From Sphingopyxis sp. H115 (GTDB lineage Bacteria; Pseudomonadota; Alphaproteobacteria; Sphingomonadales; Sphingomonadaceae), in assembly GCF_001468465.1 (NCBI RefSeq), contig NZ_LNSA01000004.1, positions 124,001 through 188,000 on the forward strand: DNA of 64,000 nt, in the 5' to 3' direction. The position numbers were made by a program, and so were the translations under genes. Shown here piece by piece: positions 28,446 to 38,131 of the stretch (position 1 is the stretch's first letter; each line of letters begins with the position of its first letter). The notes under the pieces are model-generated. The model made no database searches and was not told where the DNA came from. It was given only the letters and a program-made list of their open reading frames with translations.

Positions 28446-29516
28446 ATGAATAGGTCGCACGCACCGCGCCGCTGGCTTCCGGCGCTGCTCGCCGCCGGCG
28501 CCCTGCTTCTTGGCGGCTGCGACCGCGAGCCGGCCGGCACCGGCGGATATGAGATTGCCGCGGCGAAGGGATCTACGCTCGCGCGGATTCGCGCGCGCGG
28601 AACGCTCAATTGCGCCATTCATACGGGTCAGCTCGGTATGTCCTATCTCGACAAGCGCGGGCGCTGGCAGGGGTTCTTCGTCGATTATTGCCGGGCGCTC
28701 GCCGCCGCGGTCCTCGGCGATGCCCGCAAGGTCCGGTTCATGCCGGTCGCCTCGAACAAGCGCTTCACGATCGTGCAGACGGGCGAGGCCGACGTCCTGT
28801 CGCGGACGACGACATGGACGCTGACGCGCGACACCGACCTCGGGGTGAATTTCGTCGGCACCATGTATTATGACGGGCAGAGTTTTCTGGTGCCGCGTCG
28901 GTCGGGCGTGCGGCTGCCCGCAAATCTTGACGGCGCGTCGATCTGCATCACCAAGGGAACGACTTCTGAACTCAACACCGCCGAATATTTCGAGCGCAAG
29001 GGGCTACGCTTCCAGTCGGTCGTGTTTGAGAATCCCGAGGAAGCGAAGCTCGCCTTCTTTGCGGGACGATGCGACGCGATGACCACCGATGCTTTCACGC
29101 TCACTGTGATCCGTCTCGCCGATGCCGCGCATCCCGACGATTATGTGGTGCTGCCCGAACGGCTCACCAAGGAGCCGGTCGGCCCCGTCGTGCGCAGCGA
29201 CGACGAGCAATGGTATGAGATCAACAAATGGGTGCTGAACGCGCTCTTCGCTGCCGAGGAAATGGGGGTCACCCGCGCGAATGCGGCGCGCATGCGCATG
29301 ACCTCGCGCGACCCCGAAGTTCGCAAGATGCTTGGCGGCCTGCCCGGATTCGGCAAGTCGCTCGGCCTCGACGATGACTGGGCGTATCGGGCGATCGAGG
29401 CGACGGGCAATTATGGCGAAATCTTCGACCGGCACATCACGCCGCTCGGCGTCGAACGCGGGCAAAATAAGCTCTATCGGGACGGCGGGCTGATCTACCC
29501 GTTGCCGATGCGATGA
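28446..29516 (+). CDS. Amino-acid ABC transporter substrate-binding lipoprotein, AapJ-like
   Basis: A 356-residue protein with a lipobox (ALLLGGC) and the general L-amino-acid binding-protein fold: LARIRARGTLNCAIHTGQLG, VDYCRALAAAVLGD, TGEADVLSRTTTWTLTRD, ASICITKGTTSE. It is the longer AapJ/BztA subtype. It captures the substrate for the permease fusion that starts inside its stop codon (ATGA, 29513-29516). The ligand is probably a sulfur amino acid, judged from the lyase gene in the operon. Confidence 0.88.
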   Translation: MNRSHAPRRWLPALLAAGALLLGGCDREPAGTGGYEIAAAKGSTLARIRARGTLNCAIHTGQLGMSYLDKRGRWQGFFVDYCRALAAAVLGDARKVRFMPVASNKRFTIVQTGEADVLSRTTTWTLTRDTDLGVNFVGTMYYDGQSFLVPRRSGVRLPANLDGASICITKGTTSELNTAEYFERKGLRFQSVVFENPEEAKLAFFAGRCDAMTTDAFTLTVIRLADAAHPDDYVVLPERLTKEPVGPVVRSDDEQWYEINKWVLNALFAAEEMGVTRANAARMRMTSRDPEVRKMLGGLPGFGKSLGLDDDWAYRAIEATGNYGEIFDRHITPLGVERGQNKLYRDGGLIYPLPMR

Positions 29517-31705
29517 TCCCGGCGCGGAGACGGCTTGCGATCGCTGCGCTGCCCTGGCTGCTTTTGGCAGGCGGACTTGTGGCCGCTTATGGCCTGTTTG
29601 CGACATTGACGGACAATCTCGCGGACCGAAACATCCGGACGGGGTTCGGTTTCCTGTTCGACCGGGCGGGTTTCGCGATCGGTGAAACGCTGATCGCTTA
29701 CGCGCCGGGCGATTCCTATGCCGCGGCGCTGGCGGTGGGTCTTCTCAACACGCTTCTGATATCGGCGCTCGGTATCATCTTCTCGACCTTGCTCGGCCTC
29801 GCGGTCTGCATCGCGCGCCTGTCGTCCAACTGGCTGCTTGCGAGGCTCTCCGGCCTATATATCGAGCTGGTTCGCAACATTCCGCTGCTGCTCCAGATGT
29901 TTGTCTGGTATGCTGCGCTGCTGTTCGGTCTGCCCGGCCCCGGTTCGGGCGCCGTCGGTGCCCTCGACCTCGACAATCGGGGATTGCACCTCCCCGCGCT
30001 CTCCTTGGCCGATCCGGGACGGCCGGTCTTGCTCATCGCTATGGTCGCCTGTGCGATCCTGTTCGGTGCCGTGCGGCGGGGGCGCGCTCGTGCTCGCACG
30101 GTGCTGGCCCTCGCGGGCATTGTCATGGTTCCGCTCCTGCTGTGGGGCGGGATCGATCTGCCGCGGGCGGGGCGCTTCGGAACCATCGGCGGCCTGTCGC
30201 TCTCCACAGAGTTTCTGACGCTGGTCGCCAGCCTTTCGGTCTATGCCTCGGCCTATCTGGCCGAGATATTCCGCGGCGCGATCCTCGCGGTTCCCGCAGG
30301 GCAGACCGAGGCCGCCAAAGCGCTTGGCCTGTCGCCTGCACAAACAATGGGACGGATTGTGATGCCGCAAGCGCTGCGCATCGCCATACCGCCGATGACG
30401 AGCTGGCATCTCAACACGATCAAGAATAGCTCGCTGGGGGTCGCGATCGGATATCCCGAGTTTGTCTCGGTGGTCGATACCGTCATCAGCCAGACAGGCC
30501 AGGCGATCGAGGGCGTCGGCCTGATCGTCGCGACCTTCCTTCTGCTTTCGCTGTCCTTATCGTTCGTCACCGGCCTCTATGCCCGCCGGCTGGGCTGGAG
30601 CGTCGCCGGGCAGCCCGGCCGGAGCATCCAGTCGGCGCCCCTCGAACCGTTTCCGCTGCGCCCGGTCGCGGCGTGGCCGACATGGGTGCGGCGCAATCTG
30701 TTCAGGGGAGGGCGCCAATCGATCTTGACCATCGCGATTCTCGCCGTGACGGCGGCTCTCGCCGGCAAGGGATTGTCGTGGTTGTTGTTCGACGCAACCT
30801 TCGCAGGAGGCGCGGCCGAGTGCCGTTTGGCCAGTGGCGCTTGTTGGCCGTTCCTCCATGAAAATGCGCGGCTTATATTGTTCGGAACCTATCCCGAAGC
30901 CGAGCAGTGGCGTTCCGCCGCGGCGGTGGCGGCGCTGCTTTCCTGTCTCGCGCTCTCCTTCGTCCCACGGTTTTGGCGCAGCCGCCTCGGCCTGGCCTGG
31001 CTCGGCGCGATCGCAGTGGCGGTACTTCTGCTGCGCGGCGGGTTCGTGGGCCTTTCCTACGTGCCGATGGAGAAGTGGAGCGGCCTGCCGGTCACATTAC
31101 TGCTCGCGAGCCTCGCGGTGGTCGGCGCGTTTCCGCTGGCCATACTCCTCGCATTCGGCCGCAGGTCAGCGCGGCGCGGCATTCGCTGGCCGAGCATCGC
31201 CTTCATCGAGCTGGTTCGTGGAACGCCCCTGATCGGCGTGCTCTTCCTCGCCGCGGTCCTGTTTCCGCTGTTCGTGCCCTCTTATCTCTCGATCGACAGC
31301 CTGCCGCGGGTCCAGCTCGCGCTCATTCTCTTCACCGCCGCTTATATGGCGGAGGTCATCCGGGGCGGCCTACTGGCGGTTCCCGTCGGGCAGGCCGAGG
31401 CCGCGCATGCTCTTGGCCTCACCAAATGGCAGGCGCGGCGCCACGTCCTGTTGCCGCAGGCCCTGAAAGTCAGCGTACCAGGACTGGTCAACACTTCGAT
31501 CAGCGAGGTGAAGAACACGACGCTCGTCCTCATCGTCGGCGTCTTCGATTTGTTGCAGACGACCCGCCTCTCCTACGTCGAGGCGCAATGGCGACCCTAT
31601 TTCGCCGAAGCCTATCTTTTCACCGGGACAATCTTCTTCCTCCTTTGTTTCTCCCTGTCCCGGCTCAGCATGAAGATCGAACGGAAACTGAACTATGCAG
31701 GATAA
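29513..31705 (+). CDS. Fused AapQ-AapM amino-acid ABC permease
   Basis: A 730-residue membrane protein consisting of two complete His/Glu/Gln-type permease units. The N-terminal unit (about 1-355, AapQ-like with its long periplasmic insertion) has the EAA loop EAAKALGLSPAQTMGRIVMP near 266. The C-terminal unit (about 395-730, AapM-like) has EAAHALGLTKWQARRHVLLP near 628. A polar linker (GQPGRSIQSAPLEPFPLRPV) joins them. In rhizobial Aap these are separate proteins. The frame is continuous and both EAA loops are intact, so this is a functional-looking fusion. Confidence 0.9.
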   Translation: MIPARRRLAIAALPWLLLAGGLVAAYGLFATLTDNLADRNIRTGFGFLFDRAGFAIGETLIAYAPGDSYAAALAVGLLNTLLISALGIIFSTLLGLAVCIARLSSNWLLARLSGLYIELVRNIPLLLQMFVWYAALLFGLPGPGSGAVGALDLDNRGLHLPALSLADPGRPVLLIAMVACAILFGAVRRGRARARTVLALAGIVMVPLLLWGGIDLPRAGRFGTIGGLSLSTEFLTLVASLSVYASAYLAEIFRGAILAVPAGQTEAAKALGLSPAQTMGRIVMPQALRIAIPPMTSWHLNTIKNSSLGVAIGYPEFVSVVDTVISQTGQAIEGVGLIVATFLLLSLSLSFVTGLYARRLGWSVAGQPGRSIQSAPLEPFPLRPVAAWPTWVRRNLFRGGRQSILTIAILAVTAALAGKGLSWLLFDATFAGGAAECRLASGACWPFLHENARLILFGTYPEAEQWRSAAAVAALLSCLALSFVPRFWRSRLGLAWLGAIAVAVLLLRGGFVGLSYVPMEKWSGLPVTLLLASLAVVGAFPLAILLAFGRRSARRGIRWPSIAFIELVRGTPLIGVLFLAAVLFPLFVPSYLSIDSLPRVQLALILFTAAYMAEVIRGGLLAVPVGQAEAAHALGLTKWQARRHVLLPQALKVSVPGLVNTSISEVKNTTLVLIVGVFDLLQTTRLSYVEAQWRPYFAEAYLFTGTIFFLLCFSLSRLSMKIERKLNYAG

Positions 31706-32942
31706 TCATGACGGAAAATGGCTCGAGGAGCCGGCGGGCTCGAAAGGGCACGCCTGGCAGGATCCGACGCGTGCCGTGCACGGCGGTCCCCGCCCTCGCG
31801 ATCAGCGGGGCCTCATCAATCCACCCGTCGACCGGGCCTCGACCATTATCTACGACAGCGTCGAAGCCTATATGGACCGGCACCAGGGGCTCTACGATGA
31901 GGTCATCTATGGCCTGTACGGAACGCGAACGACCTTTGCGCTCGCCGAGGCTGTCAGCGAACTCGAAGGCGGCTGCGCCACCGTCATCACCTCGTCTGGA
32001 ACCAGCGCGATCGCGCTAGCCCTCACGGCTTTCGTGGCCGGGGGGGATCATCTGCTCGTTGCGGATTGCGTCTATGGGCCGACCCGCAAGTTTCTGACCG
32101 ACGTTCTCGCGCGTTTCGGGGTCGAGGTGGAATATTTCCAACCCGATATCGGAGCGGATATTGCCGGGCTGTGCCGCAGCAACACCCGGCTCATCTATAT
32201 GGAGACCCCGGGCTCGCAGACATTCGATATGATCGACGTGCCGGCGATCACCGCGGTCGCGCGCAGCCGGGGCATTTTGACAGCCGTTGACAACACTTGG
32301 GCGACGCCGGTTTTCTTCAAGCCCTTGGCCCATGGCGTCGACATCTCGCTTGCCTCGGCAACCAAATATCTCTCGGGACACTCCGACTGCCTGCTCGGCA
32401 CGATGACCGCCGCCAGCGATGCCGTCTACCGCCAGCTCAAGGACGCCGCCGCGCGCTGGGGCAACTGCGCGAGTCCCGACAATTGCTATCTCGTCCACCG
32501 GGGCATCAGGACGCTCGATGCGCGCCTTGAACGCCACCAGCGTACCGCAGCGACGCTGATCGACTGGTTTGTCGAGCAACCCGAAGTGGTTGCGGTCCGC
32601 TATCCGGCCCATCCCGCCGATCCCGGCCATGCGATCTGGAAGCGGGATTTCACCGGTGCGTCCGGATTATTCGGTGTTCAGCTCGATGGCCTGACCCCGC
32701 CCGAAACCAGCGCCTTTTTCGACGAGTTCTCGTTATTCCAGCTCGGTTCGAGCTGGGGCGGCTTCGAAAGTCTCGCAGTGCCGGCGTGGCCCGCTCCGAT
32801 CCGCGATTTTCCCAATGGCGAGGCAGATGGGGCGCTGATCCGTATTCACGCCGGTCTCGAAGCGCCTCAGGATCTGATCGCCGACCTCGCCGCAGCCTTT
32901 GCGCGGGTACGGGCGCTACGCGGTCGGGGGCAGGCGTCATGA
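31695..32942 (+). CDS. Cystathionine beta-lyase-like PLP enzyme
   Basis: A 415-residue Cys/Met-metabolism PLP enzyme. Key segments: YGLYGTRTTFALAEAVSELEG, SSGTSAIALAL, YMETPGSQTFD, AVDNTWATPVFFKPL and the PLP lysine in SATKYLSGHSD (about K224). The motifs match MetC-type C-S lyases. It overlaps the permease gene by 11 bp and the ATPase gene by 4 bp, an enzyme inside a transporter operon. It would cleave an imported cysteine thioether or cystine-like compound, giving thiol, pyruvate and ammonia. Confidence 0.88.
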   Translation: MQDNHDGKWLEEPAGSKGHAWQDPTRAVHGGPRPRDQRGLINPPVDRASTIIYDSVEAYMDRHQGLYDEVIYGLYGTRTTFALAEAVSELEGGCATVITSSGTSAIALALTAFVAGGDHLLVADCVYGPTRKFLTDVLARFGVEVEYFQPDIGADIAGLCRSNTRLIYMETPGSQTFDMIDVPAITAVARSRGILTAVDNTWATPVFFKPLAHGVDISLASATKYLSGHSDCLLGTMTAASDAVYRQLKDAAARWGNCASPDNCYLVHRGIRTLDARLERHQRTAATLIDWFVEQPEVVAVRYPAHPADPGHAIWKRDFTGASGLFGVQLDGLTPPETSAFFDEFSLFQLGSSWGGFESLAVPAWPAPIRDFPNGEADGALIRIHAGLEAPQDLIADLAAAFARVRALRGRGQAS

Positions 32943-33691
32943 CCCACGGTTCGGGCCACGCCGCCGTCAGCTTGCGGCAGGTCGACAAATATTATGGCGC
33001 CTATCATGCGCTCCGCTCGATCGACCTCGAAATCACTCCGCGCGAGAGGATCGTGATTTGTGGACCTTCGGGTTCGGGCAAATCGACGCTCATCCGCTGC
33101 ATGAACATGCTCGAGGTGCCCGACTCCGGCGCCGTCCTGATCGAGGGAACCAGGATAACCGAGGCGTCGCAGGAGTCAGTTGCGGCGCTCCGCGCCGTCG
33201 GCATGGTCTTTCAACAGTTCAATCTGTTCCCGCACAAGACGGTGCTGGAGAATTGCACCCTCGCGCCCGTCCTGCTCGGCGGCTTGTCTCTTCCGGAGGC
33301 GGAGGCGCGCGCCATATCCTATTTGGACAAAGTGAGGATTGGCGACCAGGCGGGCAAATATCCGGGGCAGCTTTCGGGAGGGCAGCAACAGCGGGCCGCG
33401 ATAGCTCGCGCTTTGGCGATGGAACCCCGGATTCTTCTCTTCGACGAGCCGACATCGGCGCTCGATCCCGAGATGATCAAGGAGGTACTTGATGTGATGA
33501 CGGCCCTTGCCGGCGAAGGACGGACGATGGTGTGTGTGACGCACGAAATGGGATTCGCGCGCGAGGCGGCTGACAGAATTCTTTTTATGGACCAAGGGCA
33601 GATCATCGAAGACGCAACCCCGGCCAATTTTTTCGCCGCGCCGAAAAGCGAGCGCGCACGGACGTTTCTCGAACAGATACTCTCGCATTGA
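32939..33691 (+). CDS. Amino-acid ABC transporter ATPase, AapP-like
   Basis: A 250-residue ATPase with Walker A GPSGSGKST (42-50), Q-loop FQQFNLFPH, signature LSGGQQQRAAIARAL, Walker B LLFDEPTSALD and H-loop VTHEMGFA: the polar-amino-acid ATPase subfamily. It starts at 32939 in an ATGA overlap with the lyase gene and completes the transporter of 28446-31705. Confidence 0.93.
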   Translation: MTHGSGHAAVSLRQVDKYYGAYHALRSIDLEITPRERIVICGPSGSGKSTLIRCMNMLEVPDSGAVLIEGTRITEASQESVAALRAVGMVFQQFNLFPHKTVLENCTLAPVLLGGLSLPEAEARAISYLDKVRIGDQAGKYPGQLSGGQQQRAAIARALAMEPRILLFDEPTSALDPEMIKEVLDVMTALAGEGRTMVCVTHEMGFAREAADRILFMDQGQIIEDATPANFFAAPKSERARTFLEQILSH

Positions 33692-33761
33692 GCGGTTCAT
33701 GTCGGCCGCCTCAAGCTGTGCCGACCCACTTAATCATGTCATTTCATGAGCAAGCCGAGGG

Positions 33762-33779
33762 AGGAGCCAGCCGGCTCCT
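33762..33779 (+). terminator. Short hairpin after the ABC operon
   Basis: AGGAGCC / GGCTCCT stem with a 4-nt loop, 70 bp past the ATPase stop; no T-run, so weak. The rest of 33692-33974 becomes AT-rich and holds the HutC-like box and receptor promoter. Confidence 0.35.
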
Positions 33780-33918
33780 TGCGCGAAAAGGCTCGGGTCA
33801 GCAAAAAAATTTCAAAATTGATGAGGGGTAGAGCTTTTGGGTGCGTATCTAGTAGGTATCATGCGTCCGCAATTTCCTGCATAACTAATTGATATGATTC
33901 AATAAATTCCTATTGACC

Positions 33919-33928
33919 TGTATATACA
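33919..33928. promoter_or_regulatory. HutC-like operator before the TonB receptor
   Basis: TGTATATACA, a perfect 10-bp palindrome in the context ACCTGTATATAC, overlaps the receptor promoter region just after TTGACC. It agrees with the GTNTATANAC pattern described for HutC-subfamily GntR regulators at 9 of 10 positions, and shares ACCTGTATANAC with the site before the gntR gene at 38902. Confidence 0.7.
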
Positions 33929-33974
33929 TTTGATGCTCTCTGAGGGGAATCAGCCAACCATCAGGGGTTTCGCT

Positions 33975-36680
33975 ATGATGACCAGGACAATTTTGCTCGC
34001 CAGCGCCGCAATGGTCGCTACCTTCGCAACGCCGGCCCTTGCGCAAAGCGACGCTCCGGCACAGGCGCCAGCCGCCGAGGACGCCCCCAACGCTTCTGAC
34101 ATCGTCGTCACGGGATCGCGCATTCGTCGCCAAGACCTCGCGGGCGTCGGTCCCGCCACGGTCGTCTCGGCCGAGCAGATCGAGAATACCGGCCTGGTGA
34201 ATATCGAGACCGTGCTCCAGCGACTCCCCGCCAACGCCGGGTTCGCCGGAAACCAGACCTCGGCCTATTGGGCGAACAACGGCTATGGCACAGCGCAGGT
34301 CAACCTGCGCGGGCTTGGCATCAAGCGGACGCTCGTGCTGCTCAACGGCCGCCGCCTCGTCGCCGGCGGCACCGGCGCGAACTCGTCGCCCGACCTCAAC
34401 ATGATCCCGGTCGCCGCGCTTGCGCGCACCGACGTCCTCAAGGACGGCGCCTCGGCCATCTATGGCGCCGACGCGATGGCCGGCGTCGTCAACCTGGTGA
34501 CGCGCACCGACTATGAAGGGCTTGGCCTCAGCGTCCGCCAGGGGATCACCGAAAAGGGCGACGGCTCCGATTTCACCGCCGACCTGCTCTGGGGCATTCG
34601 GGGCGATCGCGGCGGCTTCATGGCGGCGGTCACCTATCAGAAGACGAAGGCGGTCAACATGGCGACGCGCGCGCCTTGCTCGCTCGCCGAGGTTACGCCG
34701 GGTCAGCTCTCGTGCGTCAACAGCGCCTCGACGATCGGCGGGCGCGCGGTGCTTCCCAATGGGCAGCAGATCAACTTCAATCAGACCCCTGGCGGCGACG
34801 GCGACTTTTTCGAGCCGTACAGCGCGGCCAAGCATAATTTCAACTCAGCGCCCTTCCTCAACGCGGTCAGCCCGGTCGAGCGCGTGAGCACCGCCTTCTT
34901 CGCCGATTATGACCTGACCGACAATATCGAGGCGTTCGGCGAGTTTCTCTATACCTTCCGCAAGTCGAACCAGATCGCGACCCCCGGCACGCTGCGCAAC
35001 CTCGCGATCGCGGCGAGCAATCCCACCAACCCGACCGGCGAGAATATCGTGCTGATTCAGCGGCGCCTCGCTGAGCCGGGGCCGCGCCAATTCTTCCAGG
35101 AAACCGACACGTGGCAGGGCACGTTCGGGCTGCGCGGAAAATTGTCGAACAACTGGGCGTGGGAAGTCGCGGGCGCATTCGGGCGCAACACTGCGGTCGA
35201 TGGATCGACGAACATCGCCAACCTCGAGCGCGTCCGCAACACGATCGACACGACGAAGTGCAGCCTTGCAGCGGGCGCGTCGATCCCCTGCGCTGACTAT
35301 CTGGGCGCCGGCGACCTGACGCCCGAAGTGCTCGACTATATCCTTTTCACCTCGCGCGATCGCGGCGGCAACGAACTGGCGACGGTCACCGCCGATCTCA
35401 ACGGCAGCCTGTTCAATCTTCCCGCGGGTCCGGTGTCGTTCGCGACGGGGGTCGTCTATCGCAAGGAAAAGGGCTGGCGCGATCCCGATCCGCTGACCGT
35501 GCTCGGCATTGCCAACACAAACCAGCAAGACCCGATTTCGGGCTCAACCACGGCGAAGGAAGCGTATCTCGAACTGTCGGTGCCGATCCTCGCGGGCAAG
35601 CCTTTCTTCCAGGCGCTGACGCTGGACGGCGCGGTACGTTATTCGGACTATAATCTGTTCGGCAGCGACTGGAATTACAAGGCCAGCCTCGACTGGATGA
35701 TCAGCGACAGCTTCCGCCTGCGCGGCACTTATGGCACCGGCTTCCGCATCCCCAATGTGCCGGAACTTTATGGCGGCGTGTCGGAAGGCAATCTGACCAC
35801 GACCGACCCCTGCTCGCGCTATTCGACCAGCGGCAATGCGACGCTGATCGCCAATTGCCAGGCCTCGGGTGTTCCCGCCAACTATGTCCAGCTCGGCACG
35901 ACGATCCTGACCACCGTTGGCGGCAACGAAAATCTGAAACCCGAAAGCTCGACGACCTGGACCGTCGGGACGGTGATCTCGCCCAAGGGGCTGGTGCCCG
36001 GCCTGTCGCTCACCGCCGACTGGTTCGACATCAAGATCAAGGACGCGATCCGCGCCATCCCCGGCTCGACCAAATTGTCGATCTGCTACGCGAGCCAGAA
36101 TCTGTCGCATCCCTTCTGCGACGATTTCACGCGCAGCCCGCTGACCGGCGAAGTGACCTTCCTTTCGGCGCAGCCGATCAACACCGGCCGCGAGGAAATG
36201 AACGGGCTCGATCTGGGACTCGTCTACGCCGGCGGCGTCGGCAGCGTGAACCTCTCGCTCGACGTCAATCTGACCTACCTCAACAAATATGTCGTGCTGC
36301 CCTTCCCCGGCGGCGCGCCGATCGATTTCGACGGCTTCATCGGCGGCGGCAACGGCGGCTATTCGAAATGGCGCGGCTATGGCGTGCTGACGGCCGAAAA
36401 GGACGGCATCAGCGCAACCTGGTCGACCCAGTGGATCGGCAAGGCGACCGACTTCAACGCCGCGCCGGGAGAGATCGGCTATCGCACGCCCAATGTCTTC
36501 TATCACAATCTCCAGCTCGCATACGAGATCGACGAAAAAACGCGCTTCCAGCTCGGCATCGACAATCTTTTCGATCGCAAGGCGCCCTATATCCAGTCCT
36601 TCACCGATGCGAACACCGACACGATGACCTATGATCTGCTCGGCCGGCGCTTCTATGTCGGCTTCCGAACGGCTTTCTGA
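33975..36680 (+). CDS. TonB-dependent outer-membrane receptor
   Basis: About 901 residues: signal peptide (MMTRTILLASAAMVATFATPALA), TonB box-like DIVVTGSRIRRQDL, plug (VNLRGLGIKRTLVLLNGRRL, LKDGASAIYGADAMAGVVNL) and barrel ending RRFYVGFRTAF. No STN domain. I start at 33975 because the signal peptide begins there and AGGGG lies just upstream. It is followed 11 bp later by two PepSY proteins, and its promoter carries the HutC-like operator. Substrate unknown; regulation hints at a nitrogen-containing or metal-chelate ligand. Confidence 0.9.
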   Translation: MMTRTILLASAAMVATFATPALAQSDAPAQAPAAEDAPNASDIVVTGSRIRRQDLAGVGPATVVSAEQIENTGLVNIETVLQRLPANAGFAGNQTSAYWANNGYGTAQVNLRGLGIKRTLVLLNGRRLVAGGTGANSSPDLNMIPVAALARTDVLKDGASAIYGADAMAGVVNLVTRTDYEGLGLSVRQGITEKGDGSDFTADLLWGIRGDRGGFMAAVTYQKTKAVNMATRAPCSLAEVTPGQLSCVNSASTIGGRAVLPNGQQINFNQTPGGDGDFFEPYSAAKHNFNSAPFLNAVSPVERVSTAFFADYDLTDNIEAFGEFLYTFRKSNQIATPGTLRNLAIAASNPTNPTGENIVLIQRRLAEPGPRQFFQETDTWQGTFGLRGKLSNNWAWEVAGAFGRNTAVDGSTNIANLERVRNTIDTTKCSLAAGASIPCADYLGAGDLTPEVLDYILFTSRDRGGNELATVTADLNGSLFNLPAGPVSFATGVVYRKEKGWRDPDPLTVLGIANTNQQDPISGSTTAKEAYLELSVPILAGKPFFQALTLDGAVRYSDYNLFGSDWNYKASLDWMISDSFRLRGTYGTGFRIPNVPELYGGVSEGNLTTTDPCSRYSTSGNATLIANCQASGVPANYVQLGTTILTTVGGNENLKPESSTTWTVGTVISPKGLVPGLSLTADWFDIKIKDAIRAIPGSTKLSICYASQNLSHPFCDDFTRSPLTGEVTFLSAQPINTGREEMNGLDLGLVYAGGVGSVNLSLDVNLTYLNKYVVLPFPGGAPIDFDGFIGGGNGGYSKWRGYGVLTAEKDGISATWSTQWIGKATDFNAAPGEIGYRTPNVFYHNLQLAYEIDEKTRFQLGIDNLFDRKAPYIQSFTDANTDTMTYDLLGRRFYVGFRTAF

Positions 36681-36691
36681 GGAACCGGGAG

Positions 36692-37396
36692 ATGGCAATA
36701 CGTTGGCCGCTGGTCATCCGGCGCACGCATAAGTGGCTGGCCCTCGTCATCGGCGTTCAAGCGCTGCTCTGGGCGCTGACGGGCATGTATATGGTCGCGG
36801 TCCATATCGACATTATCCACGGCGATCATTTGGTCCGCTCCCCGGCGGTCCAGCCCTTCGACCTCGACGGCTTGGCCCCGCCGTCGAGGGTCGTCGCGGC
36901 CGCGTCGGGCGCATCCGAACTGCGTCTCCAACGCTTTTCGGGGCGGCCCGTCTGGCGCGCCGAGACGCCCGACGGGGCACGATTGTTCGATGCGCGTTCG
37001 GGTGCGCCGCTGCCTGCCCTGACCGAGTCCCAGGTCCGCGAGCAGGCGCGGCGCATCTACACGGGCGATGGCAAGATCGTCTCGGTGCGCCTTCTGACCA
37101 AGTCGCCGCAGGAAATGCAGGCGCGCAAGCCGCCCTATTGGCAGGTCGAATTTGAAGGCTGGAACCGGCCGACGCTCTATCTGTCGCCGACGACGGGCGA
37201 ACTCATCTCGCGCCGCCACGCGCTGTGGCGCGTTTTCGACTTCGCGTGGATGCTGCATATCATGGACTATGACGAGCGGACGGACGTCAACAACCCGCTG
37301 CTCCGCGTCGCGACCTGGAGCGCCTTTGCGATGGCGTTCTCCGGAGCTTGGCTGCTGATCTGGTCCTTCAAGCGCCGCAAAAGGAAACAGGCATGA
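36692..37396 (+). CDS. PepSY-domain membrane protein
   Basis: A 234-residue protein with an N-terminal membrane helix (RRTHKWLALVIGVQALLWALTGMYM), a periplasmic PepSY-like region and C-terminal helices around LHIMDYDERTDVNNPLLRVATW. PepSY_TM proteins often accompany TonB receptors for iron chelates and may reduce or process the import. Its stop overlaps the next PepSY gene as ATGA. It resembles its neighbour in the HKW...LGLQ..LWALSG and NMDY pattern, suggesting tandem duplication. Confidence 0.82.
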   Translation: MAIRWPLVIRRTHKWLALVIGVQALLWALTGMYMVAVHIDIIHGDHLVRSPAVQPFDLDGLAPPSRVVAAASGASELRLQRFSGRPVWRAETPDGARLFDARSGAPLPALTESQVREQARRIYTGDGKIVSVRLLTKSPQEMQARKPPYWQVEFEGWNRPTLYLSPTTGELISRRHALWRVFDFAWMLHIMDYDERTDVNNPLLRVATWSAFAMAFSGAWLLIWSFKRRKRKQA

Positions 37397-38127
37397 AACG
37401 CATCCGGCTGACCCCGCTCTTTTTCCGGCGTATCCATAAATGGGTGGGGCTGATCCTCGGTCTGCAGTTCCTGCTCTGGGCGCTCAGCGGATCGGTGATG
37501 GCGCTGCTCGACAAGGACAAGGTCGGCGGCCACGGCGGCGGCATGTCGCACGCGCATCCGCTCCCGGCCGGGGAATATTTCAACATCGCCAGCTTGCCGC
37601 GCGGTGAACCGGTCACCGGGGTGGTTTTGCGCGATCTTGGCGCCCGACCGATCTACGAACTCCGCACCGTGAAGGGCGTCCGGCTGGTCGATGCTACGAG
37701 CGGCGAGGACATTCGCGTCGATGCGGGGATGGCCCGCGAAGTCGCATCGATGATGAACGAGGCACCGATCCGCAAGGTGAGCGTGATTGCGAAGCCAAAC
37801 CTGGAATCACGCGACCATGAAGGTGCGATGTGGCGCGTCGACTTTGCCGACGCCGAGAACAGCAGCGCCTATGTCTCGCTCGACACGGCGCGCTTCCTCG
37901 TGATGCGCGGCGATACCTGGCGGACGTGGGACTTCTTCTGGATGCTCCACAATATGGACTATGTGAACCGCAAGAGCTTCAATCACCCGTTGATCATCTT
38001 CGTTGCATTCGGCGCGCTGTGGCTTTCGGGGACCGGATTCTACCTGCTGTTCAAAAGCTTCAGCCGCGCCGATTTCCGCTGGCTTCGCCGTCGCCGCAAG
38101 CCCATCGTTACCCGCAGCACGGCCTGA
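37393..38127 (+). CDS. PepSY-domain membrane protein
   Basis: A 244-residue protein similar to the previous one: FRRIHKWVGLILGLQFLLWALSG, then a His-containing segment (GHGGGMSHAHPLP), WMLHNMDYVNRKSFNHPL and a C-terminal helix and basic tail. Start ATG 37393 overlaps the previous stop. The pair probably forms one inner-membrane complex serving the upstream receptor, perhaps reductive release of a metal; inferred. Confidence 0.82.
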   Translation: MKRIRLTPLFFRRIHKWVGLILGLQFLLWALSGSVMALLDKDKVGGHGGGMSHAHPLPAGEYFNIASLPRGEPVTGVVLRDLGARPIYELRTVKGVRLVDATSGEDIRVDAGMAREVASMMNEAPIRKVSVIAKPNLESRDHEGAMWRVDFADAENSSAYVSLDTARFLVMRGDTWRTWDFFWMLHNMDYVNRKSFNHPLIIFVAFGALWLSGTGFYLLFKSFSRADFRWLRRRRKPIVTRSTA

Positions 38128-38131
38128 CGCG

